The notes beneath the pieces were generated by a model, which was not told the origin of the DNA, searched no databases, and saw only the letters and a program-made list of their open reading frames with translations. From contig CAUYUJ010019947.1 of NCBI GenBank assembly GCA_963575745.1, positions 90,001-154,000 of the forward strand: a stretch of 64,000 nucleotides of DNA, given 5' to 3'. A program made the position numbers and the translations under genes. This DNA comes from Prorocentrum cordatum (lineage: Eukaryota > Sar > Dinophyceae > Prorocentrales > Prorocentraceae). Below are positions 20,863 through 31,504 of this stretch, one piece after another (positions within the stretch are counted from its first letter, which is position 1; each line of letters begins with the position of its first letter).

Positions 20863-21712
20863 CTTCTCCTTATAATTAATTTCTCCCTGTCGCACCACGA
20901 AGCCAATATTTAGGGCGGGCTGGGCGTCTCGCCTGACTTCCTCACCACTTATGACTCTCAGGCTTAAGAAGTTGGCAACAATTTCGCAGATGAAGGGCGT
21001 GCTGTTTTCAAAATGTGGCTCTCGCCTTCGCGCCGCGCGCGCTCGTCGTAAAACATTGCAAGAACTTCGCGGATTGAGGGCGATTGGTTTTCAACATGTG
21101 GCTCTCGCCGTAATGCCGCGCGCACTCGTCGTACAAAAATTGCAAGAGTTTCACAGATTGAAGGCGGGTGGTTTTCAACATGTGGCTCTCGCCTTAGCGC
21201 CGCGCGCACTCGTCTTAAACACGCTAGAAGAGTTTCACGGATTGAGGGCGGCTCCTTTAACTTGTGATTTTGGCACTTAGTTGTTGAAAAGTGCAAGAGT
21301 TTTGCGGATTGGGGGGGGTCCTTTTTGCAAATGTGTGTTTGCCCTTAGCGCCGCGCACGTTGGTTTTGATCATCTGCAAAAGCTTCGCGGATCTCCATGA
21401 TCAGCGTATGAAAATGGCGGTTTGGAAAGATCCACGCTTATGAGGGTGCACAAATTATGTTGATTCGCGGTGTTCAGTCCCAAGAACGGCGTTCTGGCAA
21501 CATTCAGGATCGTCAAGACGCAATAATCGGGTCGATCCGTGTCGTTAAAAATCCCCAAGACAATGTTTGGGCATCCTTCGGGGTCTTCAAAAGTTGGCTT
21601 CCAACGAAACAGTTCCCTGTAGTAAGAATGAAGTGTTGTAGGGGCCTATGAAGAGGGAGCCTGGAGGGTTTATCCCAACATCGTTGATGCCTCTTGGGTC
21701 TACACTGGTCCT
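20863..21712 (+). repeat. dispersed repeat family 1, copy B (TCC-bounded)
   Basis: Homologous to 5867-6552 with the same start (ATTCCTTCTCCTTAT), the same internal tandem units of about 85 bp (four here: GGCGG..TTTTCAA(A/C)ATGTGGCTCTCGCC), the same TCCCAAGAACGGCGTTCTGG block and the same end (CTACACTGGTCCTCCTCC). Confidence 0.85.
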
Positions 21713-21769
21713 CCTCCTCCTCCACCTCCTCCTCCCTCTTCCCGCGCCCTCTCTTCAACGGGACGCGCA

Positions 21770-24700
21770 ACAAGGATATGTTGGGCTCCGCGATGGCCCA
21801 GAAGGCGGCCTTCATCGATCCCAAGCTGCCCTGCGCTGGCCAGGTAGCTGGCCAGCTCGGCCCCCAGCGTGGCGAGGGCGGCAAGCTCGCGCTCCCGGCC
21901 AAGCGTGCTCCGCAGCTGGCGCGCGGTGGCGCGGTGGAGCGCGATGCTCAGGTCCGCGCCTCAGCGCCGCGCCAGCGCGCTCGCGGCCGCTTCGGCCTCG
22001 GGGCCGTCGCCTAGGGCCTGCGCGCGGCCCCGCGCGAGCCACTGCAAATGCGCGGGGCGGCCCTGCCTGGCCGGCCTGCCGTCCTGTGGGCCAGTTGCAG
22101 GACTGGCCAGGGGGCCCGCCGCTCGGGGTTCTGGCGGCGTCTGTCGGCACCCCCTCGGCGGCCACTGCGCCGTCGGCGTCCGTGGGCGCGGCCGGGGCGC
22201 GCACGTCTCCCAGAACGCTGTAGCAGACTGTCGCGTCCACCGGCATCCAGGGGCAGTTGCCTCGATGCGCCTCGAGGTCGAGGAGCGCCTCATGTCGCTC
22301 GACCTCCAGCGGCCCCTGGCAGGCGTCCCAAAGCCCGCCCGGCGGGGCGTCAGCGTAACGCCGGCCAGAAGAAGCCCGCCGCGCGCGGCCCGCTCGCGCG
22401 AGCGGCAGCCAGCCGTGGCGCAGCGCCAACGCCAACGGTCCCAGACCGGGCAGGGACCTGTCGGGCCGCGCGGAAACCGCACTCCTGGTGAACGCGGCCC
22501 CGCGCTTTCTCGACATCCAGGCTGCGCGCTTTGGCGCCGCCTCCGCAGGCGCAGCGGAAGGCGGATCAAGGAGTGTCGCGCTTTGCTTCGCAGCGGCTCG
22601 CCGAAGGGCTGCCCCTCCCTTTCGCTGGTGTGCGCGCGGTTGAAGCGTCGGCTGCCCGCGGGCGCGCAGTCCTGGCTCAGCAACGCCTGGGCGGTCGCGC
22701 AATAGTTCTGGTCCTCCAGCCGATGGCCTGGCCCGTAGTTCGCCAGCAGCCGGGCCCCCGCGCGCGGCCCTCCGCAGGGGCGGAGCCGCGCCCGTCCCTC
22801 GGCGCCCAGCCAAGCTGCGTCCTTTTCTGAATCGAGCCCGCGCGTGAGTCTCTGGATTTTTCCGGAGGTTCCTGGGCGAGCTGCCGGCGGGCAGCGGTCC
22901 CTCCTCTGGGGCCAGCAGAAGCCCGCCCTGTCCACTCGGCCCAGCAGCGGCCTGGTCAGCGCCTCCCGGCAAGCTCGCGCCAATGGCAGGCCGGAGGTCT
23001 CGAGGTCGTCCATCTCCGCTGGCCCCGTGCGCTCTCGGGCGCCTGCGATGCTCCGCGCCCGGGAAGCGGCCCTAGCGGCAGGCGCGACCTCCTCCTGGCC
23101 GTGGTGGTCTCGGCCACCCAGCTTGAACGGCGGCAGGCAGTTCGCGCGCCGCTAAGGCGCCGGCGGGTCCAGTCGCGCCAGCTCCTGGCAAGCTTCGGGG
23201 AGCGCGTCGTCGTGGGCCGCGGCCGCGCCCTGGGTGCAGGCCGACGGGTTGGCGCGGAGCAGGTGGGTCAGCTTGCCCGCGCAGCAGGGCAGGAGGGTGG
23301 CCCGCCGCCCGCGTCGCCAGGAGGTGCGGCGAGGCCTGCGCGGCGAGCTGGGCGAGCTCCTGCAGCAATGCCGCCGCTCGGCGGTCTCGGCGCGGCGCGC
23401 CGCGGCGTGGGCGTTGCGGCCAAGTCCAGCTGTCGCCTGTCGCCCTCGTCTACGCCGCCTGCAGCGCTCAGGCGGTGGCAGTCTCCGCCTGTGCCGCAAA
23501 AATAATACTGGTGGCGGCGCCGACAGAAGGGGTCTGCGAAAGGAAGGAGCTCCGACGCCGCGCCCTCCTCGACCAGGTAAGCTTCGCGGCGAGCGGTCCC
23601 GTGGGAGCTCTTCTCGCCTAGCGCCGCCGAGGCCAAGCTTGGGTTTGCCCCCGCCGGGGCCTGGGCAGCGTGCGCCGACAGCTCGGTGCCCGCCATCGCG
23701 CCGACGGCGAACTGGTGCTGGCTGGGCGCGGCCGCGAGCTCGTCCTTCCGCGGCGTCGCCGCCGCCCTCCCCGAAGTGTTGGTGGCCCCCAAACCAGGTG
23801 GTGAGACACCCGGTGGTGACCCGAAATCAAAAAAAACGTAAATTCTAGGTTTGGGAAAACAGGGTCACCACCGGGCTTCGCGATTCCCGGGATCACCCGC
23901 GCTCGAGACATCCTCGAAACACCACCCGAGTTCCAAAACCCGGTGGTGACACCAATTCGCCCGAGACTCACCACCGGGTGTTCTCACCACCACGTTTGGG
24001 AACCCCCGAAAGTGGCGCGGGGCGCGGCGATGGGGCGCCGGGGATTGCTGGGTGGCGCCCTGGACAGGGCGAGTGCGTTCGCGGCGCTCGCAGGCCGGCC
24101 CCCAACGGCTAGCCGGTCGCAGAGGTTGCAGAACGCCTGTCGCTTCTTCCAGAAGCTTTGCCCAAGCGCCTCAATGGGGCAGAGAACGCCGCTGGCGGAT
24201 CAGCCCGGCCCGCGCAGCTGGTTATCTCCCAGGTTGGCGCCTGCCGCGGGTGCCTCTGTTGAGCGGGGCCGAGAACAGGAGCCTTTCGCGGAGTAGCAGT
24301 GGCTTCCAGGCCCTCTTTTCCGCCAGGCTGCTGCGCGGCGCGTGCAGCACCACCTCGCAGAGGGCCTCCGCGGCCGCGGCCCGCGGCCCTCTGGGCGCGA
24401 AATCCGCCGCCAGCTCGTGGAGCGCGCCCAGGTCGTCGAGCCCGCGCCAGCGCGCCGCGTCTGAGTCCTGGAGCGGCGGCGGCGGCCCCGGCGCCGCGGC
24501 GGCGGGCGCGGCCGCCGCGGGCGCCCCCGCTGCCGCCGGCGCGCATCAGAAAAACGGCCCCAGCAAGTTTACTTGCATGGGCGGGGGTGGCTGAACCTCA
24601 AGCGGGCCGCAAACGACTTGCACGCGCGGGGGGCGCGCAAGTCGAGAAGGCACACGCGCGCTAGTTTTCGCTGGGGGAGGGGCGAGGGGGGGGGGGGGGG

Positions 24701-25240
24701 CGAACGCCGTGCAAGTAAAGTTGCCTGAGGCGCCAACAAAAAAAGAAGCTCCGATGGCGCCGCCGGCGGCCGCGCGCGCGGCGCCCGGCGGCAGGCGGCG
24801 GCGGCGGCTGCGTCCGCGGTGGCGGTCGCGCAGCCGCGGCAGAGCAGCCCGTCGCAGGCGTCGCAGCGCTGCAGCCAGCCGCCCGTGCTGGCCGCCTCGC
24901 CGCAGGCCTCCCTGGGAAAGGTCCGCGTTGCGCGACGCGGGCCGTGGCGGCCCAGGCAGGCCAGCGGGGCCCCCTCGGCCGCCGGCCCCAAGGGCCCGCG
25001 CGCTGGCGTAGCCGCAGAGGCCTCTCAGCGCTCAGCGCTGCGGCTGCGGTCTTCTCGTCGCGGCGGCCGGGGCCGAGCGGGTCGGGCGGCGGCGGCCGCC
25101 TCGCGGCACGCCCCGCGCAAGCGGCGAGCCGCCTCGAGGAGGGCCCCGTCGTTGCTGGCATCGGCGCAGTCCACTTCCCCCAGCAAGGCGCATTCTCCTC
25201 CACCTCCTCCTCCTCCTCTTCCTTCTCCTCCTCCTCCTCC
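21770..25240 (-). pseudogene. decayed dinoflagellate LINE-like reverse transcriptase element
   Basis: Reading the minus strand downward, pieces appear in the order typical of an abundant dinoflagellate reverse transcriptase family. These are an N-terminal stretch (ECALLGEVDCADAS, 25190); a Cys cluster CDACDGLLCRGC (24850); WRGLDDLGALHELAADF with RAWKPLLLRERLLF (24450-24270); AGTELSAHAAQ..ANPSL and ELLPFADPFCRRRHQYYFCG (23700-23500), the reverse transcriptase palm region around motif A; LTHLLRANPSACTQGAAAAH (23260-23200); and PVDATVCYSVLGDVRAPAAP (22250-22190). Frames change several times. The catalytic Asp of motif A and the EGGEQGDP motif are degraded, so it is dead. A 213-bp TIR element interrupts it at 23788-24000. 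TCC tracts lie at both ends (25193-25312 and 21710-21745). Confidence 0.6.
23788..24000. mobile_element. 213-bp TIR element inside the LINE-like pseudogene
   Basis: The left end CCCAAACCAGGTGGTGAGAC continues ACCCGGTGGTGAC; the right end, read on the other strand, is CCCAAACGTGGTGGTGAGAA then CACCCGGTGGTGAG. That gives an inverted repeat of about 33 bp with few mismatches. The centre repeats the CCCGGTGGTGA box in both orientations. It encodes nothing and lies between two coding blocks of the pseudogene, as an introner or MITE would. Confidence 0.75.
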
Positions 25241-25312
25241 CCTTTCTCCTCTTCCCCTCCCCCTCCCATCGCCCCCCCTCCTCCTCTTTGTCCTCCTCCT
25301 GCGATTTCTTTT
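25193..25312 (+). repeat. (TCC)n microsatellite
   Basis: TCC/TTCC-rich tract separating the LINE-like pseudogene from the minus-strand Gag/Tpt1 unit. Confidence 0.9.
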
Positions 25313-25319
25313 CCATCCC

Positions 25320-25727
25320 CCCGTCTTGAGGAATCGCGGCTTCCCCGACCCGCGATTCTATCGCGTGCTCCTTGGCACCCCTGATCGGGGCAACTCGTCT
25401 GGGCATGGCTCGCTCCATGCGCCTCAGCCACATGTCGTTGGCCGGCAACGCGGCAGGTGCAGTCGTGGCAGGTGTCCCTGCGTTGCTGGCTGTTTCCGCT
25501 TTCAATGGCTTAGGCATATCCAGAGCAGGCATGGTAGCTTCCGTCGCCTGCGCCACATTGGCTGATGAAGCGGGTTGCCCCGCTGGTGTTGTTGTAAGGA
25601 CTGCCGTGTTATTCATCATCACCGCCGTGACGCGGTTAAGCTCTTCGCGAAGGTCCCTGAAGTTCGGTGGCCCCCCGGAGTATTTCTCCATGACGACTTG
25701 CTGCATCCTGATCTCCAGCAAGGGCAT
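25320..25727 (-). pseudogene. 3' coding segment of the Gag/Tpt1 unit
   Basis: Minus frame from ATG 25727 reads MPLLEIRMQQVVMEKYSGGP, RDLREELNRVTAVMMNNTAV and DMWLRRMERAMPRRVAPIRG, then decays into the translated TCC microsatellite. It carries two of the in-frame hairpins (25468-25481 and 25570-25583), translated AGTPA and AGQPA. The helical, Met- and Arg-rich stretch may be a coiled coil. No family recognised. The shared hairpins tie it to the segments further right. Confidence 0.45.
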
Positions 25728-25797
25728 AATGAAACTCAGCTGCGATTAGACCAACGCCCCTGCAAATAGCGCAGGGTGCCTCAATTGCAGCACCTTT

Positions 25798-26377
25798 TCA
25801 TAGTGCCACCCAACTGTCTGTCCACATGAGCGCGTGCAACTCGGTCCCAGCACTGTGCATGGAATAGTTGACCATACTGAAGCCTCCAGACCTTGTCGTG
25901 ATGCATGAAGTGGTCCAGGTATATGGCATACTTGTTAAAGTCACCGTCGCTGATGGCTGGCGGCGTTGCCGATGGCCTGATACGCGTCTCCAGAGCAGTT
26001 TCACCAACCTCATACTAGATCGGTGGGACTGACGGTGGCTGCATGCACGACCCAGCACCCAGTTTGCCTGACGCTTATGGTTGTGATGCTGGCGGGCCAA
26101 CTGCACTGAGAGATTGGCCTGCTGCGCCTCGTGAATGGCCAGCATCTCTGGGCACAACTCCCCCATGGATGATGGCGCCACCAGACCTGGGGCCTGCTGC
26201 GTCACCTCTGAGTCCATAGGGGTAGCCAAATATCCATAATGAGGAATCTGGCCCGGCGCACCTGACGCGTAGCCAGAGCCGCGTGTCAACTGAAACTGGT
26301 AGTTACCGTCGGCTGTCGCCCGCGCGTGCGGGTTCTCTAGCTGCATTCCCACGCGAGGGTTACCAATCACCTGCGCA
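25798..26377 (-). pseudogene. coding segment of the Gag/Tpt1 unit, unrecognised
   Basis: Minus frame reads QVIGNPRVGMQLENPHARAT, GSGYASGAPGQIPHYGYLAT and EMLAIHEAQQANLSVQLARQ, a Gln-rich protein-like sequence that degrades toward 25798. To its right (5' side) it ends at the composite dispersed element that begins at 26378, which separates it from coding at 27787-28470. No domain recognised. Confidence 0.4.
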
Positions 26378-27743
26378 TGGTCGGAGGTGAGGGGGTGAGA
26401 TCGAAGTGGGACGGAGAGCCCCCCTACCGGGACATCGGTTTCGGTTTCGTGTTCGTGCGTGCCGCGCGTGCGGGCGAGGCGAAGCTGCGTGGGCGGGCGA
26501 GAAGAAAGTCTCCTGTAGCTGAGGCGCGGCTGGACCAAATGATTCCCTTCTGGGGGCCGGTGGCCCGCGGTGTCCCGCCTCCGGCTGAGGCGCGGCCGGA
26601 CCAAATGATTCCTTTCCAAGGGCCGGTGTCCCGCGGTGTCCCGCCGGTGTACCGTCGGTGTCCCAATGATGATGCCAATGGTGTTGTGGATGATGATAAT
26701 GGTGATGGTGGTGATGAGGATAGTGTCCCGATGATGATGATGTTAACGATGTTGATGCTGATGGTGACGGTGGTGATGATGATGATGGTGTTGCTGCTGA
26801 TGATGATGGCGTCCCGACGATGATGGTGATGATGGTGATGTTGATGATCCTGCTGATGCTGCTGATAATGGGATGATGATGATTCTGAAGATGATAATGA
26901 TGTTATCCAGATGATGATGAGGCTGGCCCACCATGCTGTTTATGATGATGGTGATGATGGTGATCCAGATCATAGTGATGTTGATGAGGATGATGACGAT
27001 GACGGTGTCCCGATGAAGATGATGTTGGTGATGGGGATGATGAGGTGATGGTGAAGATTTTGATGATGGTGGCCCGATGATGATGATGATGCTGCTGATG
27101 TTGATGCAGGTGTCCCGATGATGGTGATGATGATGGTGATGATAATGCTTGTGGCGATAAGGATGGTGTCCCGATGATGATGATGTTGATGATGATTTTG
27201 CTGCTGTTGATGATGGTGTCTCGGTAATGACCATCTTGATGTCGTTCATGATGTTGATGATGATATGCTGATGATTGTGTTCCGATCATGATAATGATAT
27301 CCCGATGATGATGTTGATGATGATGATCATGAAGATGATGGTGTCCGGATGATGATGATGACTGTGATGTTGAGGTGATGATGATGGTGATGGTGTTCCG
27401 ATTATGATGATGTTGATGGCGTTGCGGACGATGATGTTGATGATGGTGGCGTTGATTGTGAGATCGATTGTGATATCGATAGTGAGATCGATAGTGAGAC
27501 CGAATGTGAAATCGATTACGAGTTCGATAGTGAGATCGATAGTGAGATCGATAGTGAGATCGATAGTCAGATCGATCGAATGAAATAGATCACGTGAGAT
27601 TGATTGTGAGATCGACCGAGTGAGATCGACCGAGCGAGACCGATGGTGAGATCGATAATGAGATCGATAGTGGGAACTATCGAGTGAGACGTTGGTTCCT
27701 CCCCCCCGAACCTCCTTATCACCCAAAGGGTGGTCGTATAGGT
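26378..27743 (+). mobile_element. composite dispersed element 4, copy A ((ATG)n core)
   Basis: The left part (GTCGGAGGTGAGGG, GAGAGCCCCCC, ATCGGTTTCGGTTTCG, GAGGCGAAGCTGCGTGGGC) matches 40944-41070. The right part (AGTGAGATCGATAG array, then CCTCCTTATCACCCAAAGGG and GTCGTATAG) matches 42178-42414. The core here is (ATG/GAT)n with GGTGTCCCGATGATG interruptions (26660-27450), quite unlike the TGGTGTCG core of copy B. It sits within the minus-strand Gag/Tpt1 unit and splits its coding. Confidence 0.8.
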
Positions 27744-27786
27744 AGTCGGGATACAATGGGGAGTCCATCGGTGGTGCTGTAGGGCG

Positions 27787-28470
27787 CTATGCAACTGTCG
27801 GATCGTATGTCGGATGACTGAGCAATGCTGGCACGCATCCGTATCTATTAGGGCTGTCCGGTGGTGGATTTGGGTCCGGGACATACTCCCAAGTTGGCGT
27901 CCAGACAGCGCTAGGGAGGTCGATGCCGTCCCTACGCATGCTCTGTGTGGCTTCGCGCATGTGCCGGTACATCCACTCTTGCTGACCAACCAAGCTCTCG
28001 GTCCTCTGTGCAGCGTGGTGAACAGGAAAAGCAGGTTGCCCCGCGTGTGGACGCGGCGATGCGAATCGCGATGTCGCCTGCAAAGCCTGGTAGAGCTGCG
28101 GGTCCATCCGAATGCTCTGGAGCCTTGCCTGTAGGCTACTGGTGCTGCCAGCGCTCTGTGGAGTCCCAAATGGAGTTGCGGCCCTGCTCATAGGTGCAAA
28201 CGACGCACATTGCCCTGCAGGTACTGGCAGCTGCTGCGTCTGGGCACGCCACGGATCGTTGGTGCACAGCAGGTCGGTGGGAGTAATTCCACTCGATGTC
28301 GTACCAAACACGTCCGCACTTTGGGTCTGGATCCATGATCCGTCAGATCCCCCTGCAGGTGTCCCCGCTTGACGCCCTTCTTGCACCGTAAAGACTGCAA
28401 ACGACTCCGCCTCCTGGATGGGCGTCGGTTCGGGACACTTCAAATTGTAAGGGGTTTTGGAATAAACCAA
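27787..28470 (-). pseudogene. Gln/Pro-rich coding segment of the Gag/Tpt1 unit
   Basis: The 227-codon frame directly follows the Tpt1-like domain on the same strand. It reads EAESFAVFTVQEGRQAGTPA, ARLQSIRMDPQLYQALQATS and SLVGQQEWMYRHMREATQSM: low in structured motifs, rich in Gln, Pro and Ser, and probably disordered. It contains two hairpin copies (28031-28044 and 28355-28368) translated AGQPA and AGTPA. Function unknown. Confidence 0.45.
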
Positions 28471-29269
28471 TCTTTCAACGATGATGCATCATTTTGAAAT
28501 TCGTACATATCGTCGATGGAAAGATCATTGTTCGGATACTTCTGATCGTTGCCCCACAAGCACAAACAATTGATCCATACATGTCCCACGCGGCTATACC
28601 TGCACTTATCGTTGGGCAGAATGCCTATAAGCTGGACGATGTGAGCCGATGAAATTCTGCCGGTCCGGCCTGCCGACATATTATCACGAAGCAAGTTCTT
28701 CAGACTAGCCATAATCAATACTTCGGAGTCGACGCGCAGGCAGGCAATACTGGATTCTGTTGTCACTCGGTAAATATGGGCAAGCATGAACAAACTGTCT
28801 GCCTTTCCCCTTGATGGTGTGGTCGGCGCGGCATGACAGCCCTATGCGAAGTATATTCGGGATGTTTTCCCACTGGGTACCATGAATAAAATAACAAGGT
28901 GCCCCTGGAATAGTCAATTCTGCAATCCTCATATACAGTGGCACAAGGCATTTTATCCCAGGACTGCTGTCCACTACATGGGAGTATGCAATATGTCTCG
29001 TACATCTCTGTAGCGAACCTACACTTCTTGATATGGGGCCTGTTTTTCTTCATCCCAGTGTTGTCGACCATGCCAATCAAATTCAGCACAATCAATGCTT
29101 GGTATGGCCAATGGCGATTGCTGAGGTCACGCCGGACAGTCTCCAGGTGTTTATGGTGGTAACGATCACATCCCCCAGGTGGCCAATGGCTGAGTAGCTC
29201 TGAGAGCTCCGCCCATCCATCGAATCCGTCGAAAGACGGTACTTCTCTCAGAAACCTATCAGAGAGGTG
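28440..29269 (-). pseudogene. Tpt1/KptA-like RNA 2'-phosphotransferase domain, frameshifted
   Basis: Tpt1/KptA removes a splice-junction 2'-phosphate from RNA using NAD+. The N-lobe appears as LSDRFLREVPSFDG, FDGWAELSELLSHW and KKCRFATEMYETYCIL (the 'GW..L..LL' and 'K.RF' pattern). The ADP-ribosyltransferase-like lobe has FIHGTQWENIPNILRIGLSC (HGT plus 'NI..IL..GL'), GRQFVHACPYLPSDNRI and, in another frame, ACLRVDSEVLIM, matching the family's '(M/L)R...EV.I'. Frame changes near 28975 and 28760, and a third joins it to the upstream frame near 29255. The N-lobe Arg-His pair seems to be Arg-Glu here, so activity is doubtful even if the frame were whole. I am fairly sure of the fold family, less of any function. 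Confidence 0.6.
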
Positions 29270-30264
29270 ATTGTTGTGAAATGGTTGGTGACGAGTCGCA
29301 GCAGTAAGCCGTTCTGAGCAGCAGCGCTGCTCCTCATGGTCAAATTTGGACCCGCAACTCTGTCTGCTTTAAAGATCCCCATCAAATCGGTCTTCTCGGA
29401 CAGATACGTGAGCGCCGGGCGTCTACGCAAGATATTACGTACAACCTGGCGCGCATGAGCGTCCTTATCGGCAATGATGGCGGTATCCTGAATATCGCAT
29501 TCCACAGCAATGTATTGATCAGACCCATCATCATACTTGGAGTGATATGCTGGGTTGATCTTCGTGCGCCTGGTAGTGCGCATGCAATCCCAATACTGTC
29601 GGCATTCAACGGGCATTTCCAAGGTAAGAGCAGGTTCCCCCGCAGAACTCTGAGCGGCCGCCGATGCCGCGGGTGCGCGGGTGCCCGCCGATGACGAGGC
29701 AGCGCCTGCAGATCCTCTGGGCGCCCGAGGAGTCCTTGGCGGGGTACTGATGTCGAGGTTCTGGCGTTTCTTCTCATTGATGTTGTAGCACTCGTGCGTC
29801 TTGTCTTCGGGGGCTGCCCCTGATGCCTTTGATGTGGTTTCCAATCGTTTCTTACCGGCACCACGCCGTGTTGAAGATGCATCCTTTGATGACCCCTCCA
29901 GTGTCGGCGCCCAGCCTGTCCTATGTGTCCGGCCAGGTGTAGGGCCGCGATGTGGTGCGAGGTCCTTCTGAGTAGGAGTGCTGGTGCCTTGAAATGCAGC
30001 TGCTGCGGCGGCCACTGCTGGTCCTCTGGATCGACGTCGATCAGCAGGTTGCCCCGCAGGTCGTTGTTGCTTGCCGTCTCCAGGATTGGGGTCATCCGGG
30101 CTTTTCATCATTCTTCTGTTTGGGCGGTGGTCTGAGCTGATCAGGTGTGAGTGACTCAGACTGACTCGACGAATCCGAAGATGGAGACATACCAATGGGC
30201 GGACCTGTCTTCGGCATGGGAGGAGGTGCTTTAGGCGTTGCCCCTGCAAGTATCCATGGCCCAT
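29248..30264 (-). pseudogene. coding segment N-terminal to the Tpt1-like domain
   Basis: The 338-codon frame is basic and Pro/Ala-rich in its first half (probably disordered) and more structured in its second: PVECRQYWDCMRTTRRTKIN, DDGSDQYIAVECDIQDTAII, HARQVVRNILRRRPALTYLS. It runs into the Tpt1-like domain after one frame change, so the two were probably one protein. It contains hairpins at 29630-29643 and 30044-30057 (AGEPA, AGQPA). No family recognised. Confidence 0.45.
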
Positions 30265-30358
30265 ATCACACGGGCCCTCTGCCAGGGTTAAGGTCTACAC
30301 CACCAGGTTTTCTGAATGCAATACTGCCGATAGTGGCCTTTCCCTTCGCGGTCAAGTT

Positions 30359-30738
30359 CTATTTGTTAGGAGCTAAGCCTCTTTTTAAATTCTGGTCTTT
30401 ACCCAGCCTGCAGATCCAGCGCGGTAGGCGACCCATCTTTCTGGAGAAAGATCCCATTTCTTCAGTGACGACGTGCGTAGGATCAAAAAGGGTGTCCGTA
30501 TTGTACGTGATGTCCGTGACAGTGGAGAGGGTGTCGGAAAAGTCCGAGGCGTGCCCTGCAGGAGCTGCTGCCGTGGGGTCTACCGCTTCAGCCATATCTT
30601 CAGCTTCATCAGCTCCTTGCTGGTCGTCTTCTTCTGGTTTAGGCGAAGCAGGTTTCCCCGCATTCCCATCGCGATTGCATAGCTTGAAAGAATGAAGAAG
30701 TGACAAATGTTTCCATATCTTTATATATTGAATATTTC
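30359..30738 (-). pseudogene. acidic linker-like coding segment
   Basis: Minus frame reads LHSFKLCNRDGNAGKPASPK, an acidic stretch (EEDDQQGADEAEDMAEAVD) and VTDITYNTDTLFDPTHVV. It contains hairpin 30648-30661 with a GAAA loop. It follows the stop of the Cys/His-rich exon at 30739. Likely a disordered linker of the same unit or a separate exon. Confidence 0.35.
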
Positions 30739-31055
30739 TTATGCTGTAGCTTGGTCGTAGTCGCTTTCCGTCAACTGCTCCTTCCATTGCGTTGCATTCG
30801 GGTCGGTGCAGTAACCCCGACCATCACCATGAGACCAGACCCACGGTGTCTTGCGGAAGTTAGGGCTTCTTGATGGGCGTCTCATGGGGCAGCCGAGCCT
30901 GTGGTCGGCATGCTCGGGGCACGTGCAAGCAACGCCTCTGTCTAGTTTTCGTTCCTCGATGGTGGCCCTCTTGAGGTCGCGCTTTATAAGGGCTTCTTGT
31001 GCTTTGACAAACCCTGTCCTTTTTGAGCGAATGACCTGGCCTTTATAATTTCGAA
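30739..31055 (-). pseudogene. Cys/His-rich exon of the Gag/Tpt1 unit
   Basis: A minus-strand frame without an ATG reads GQVIRSKRTGFVKAQEALIK, RDLKRATIEERKLDRGVACT, CPEHADHRLGCPMRRPSRSP and ends YCTDPNATQWKEQLTESDYD plus four residues before TAA. The CTCPEHADHRLGC stretch could bind zinc. Codon structure is convincing. It continues, with one frame change, from 31170-31060 (DTMQQWLDKGWAEYQIRHRA). Function unknown. Confidence 0.5.
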
Positions 31056-31426
31056 CAACCTTGCGAAGCGAATGCGCGGTGGCGAATCTGGTACTCAGCC
31101 CAACCCTTGTCCAACCACTGCTGCATTGTATCTTGGCTTATGTGCTGATGAACCAATCCAGCATCCGTTTGGCCAACAAAACGCTGTATTTCGTTTTTTG
31201 GATATTCATCGTGAGGTTGCCCCCCTTGAGGCGGGCGTCCCCGTGGGCGCTGCCTCCTCGGGGAAATGGCAGGTTTATTGGCCTTCCATGGATGGGGTCC
31301 TTGGCTTCTCCGCATCAAGGGGATGCGGGCGCTAGCGGCCGCCAGAGCGGGCGCCGCTGGAGCGTGCGCGCGCGCGGTCGGGTGAGCCGCTGTGGGCCCG
31401 ACCGCGACGTGCCAGGCGAGCGTCAT
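31043..31426 (-). pseudogene. coding segment upstream of the Cys/His exon
   Basis: The minus frame is Ala/Pro/Arg-rich at first, then convincing from NEIQRFVGQTDAGLVHQHIS to QWLDKGWAEYQIRHRAF. It ends near where the next exon's frame takes over. The overlapping frame 31538-31332 is Arg/Ser-rich and may be an alternative reading of a basic, disordered stretch. Confidence 0.4.
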
Positions 31427-31504
31427 CTTGCCATTCTTCGTCGTCGTCGTCGGCGCGATGCTTGCGTCTCCAGGACTGGCGGCTTGCCGATCGCTCCTTG
31501 CGGC

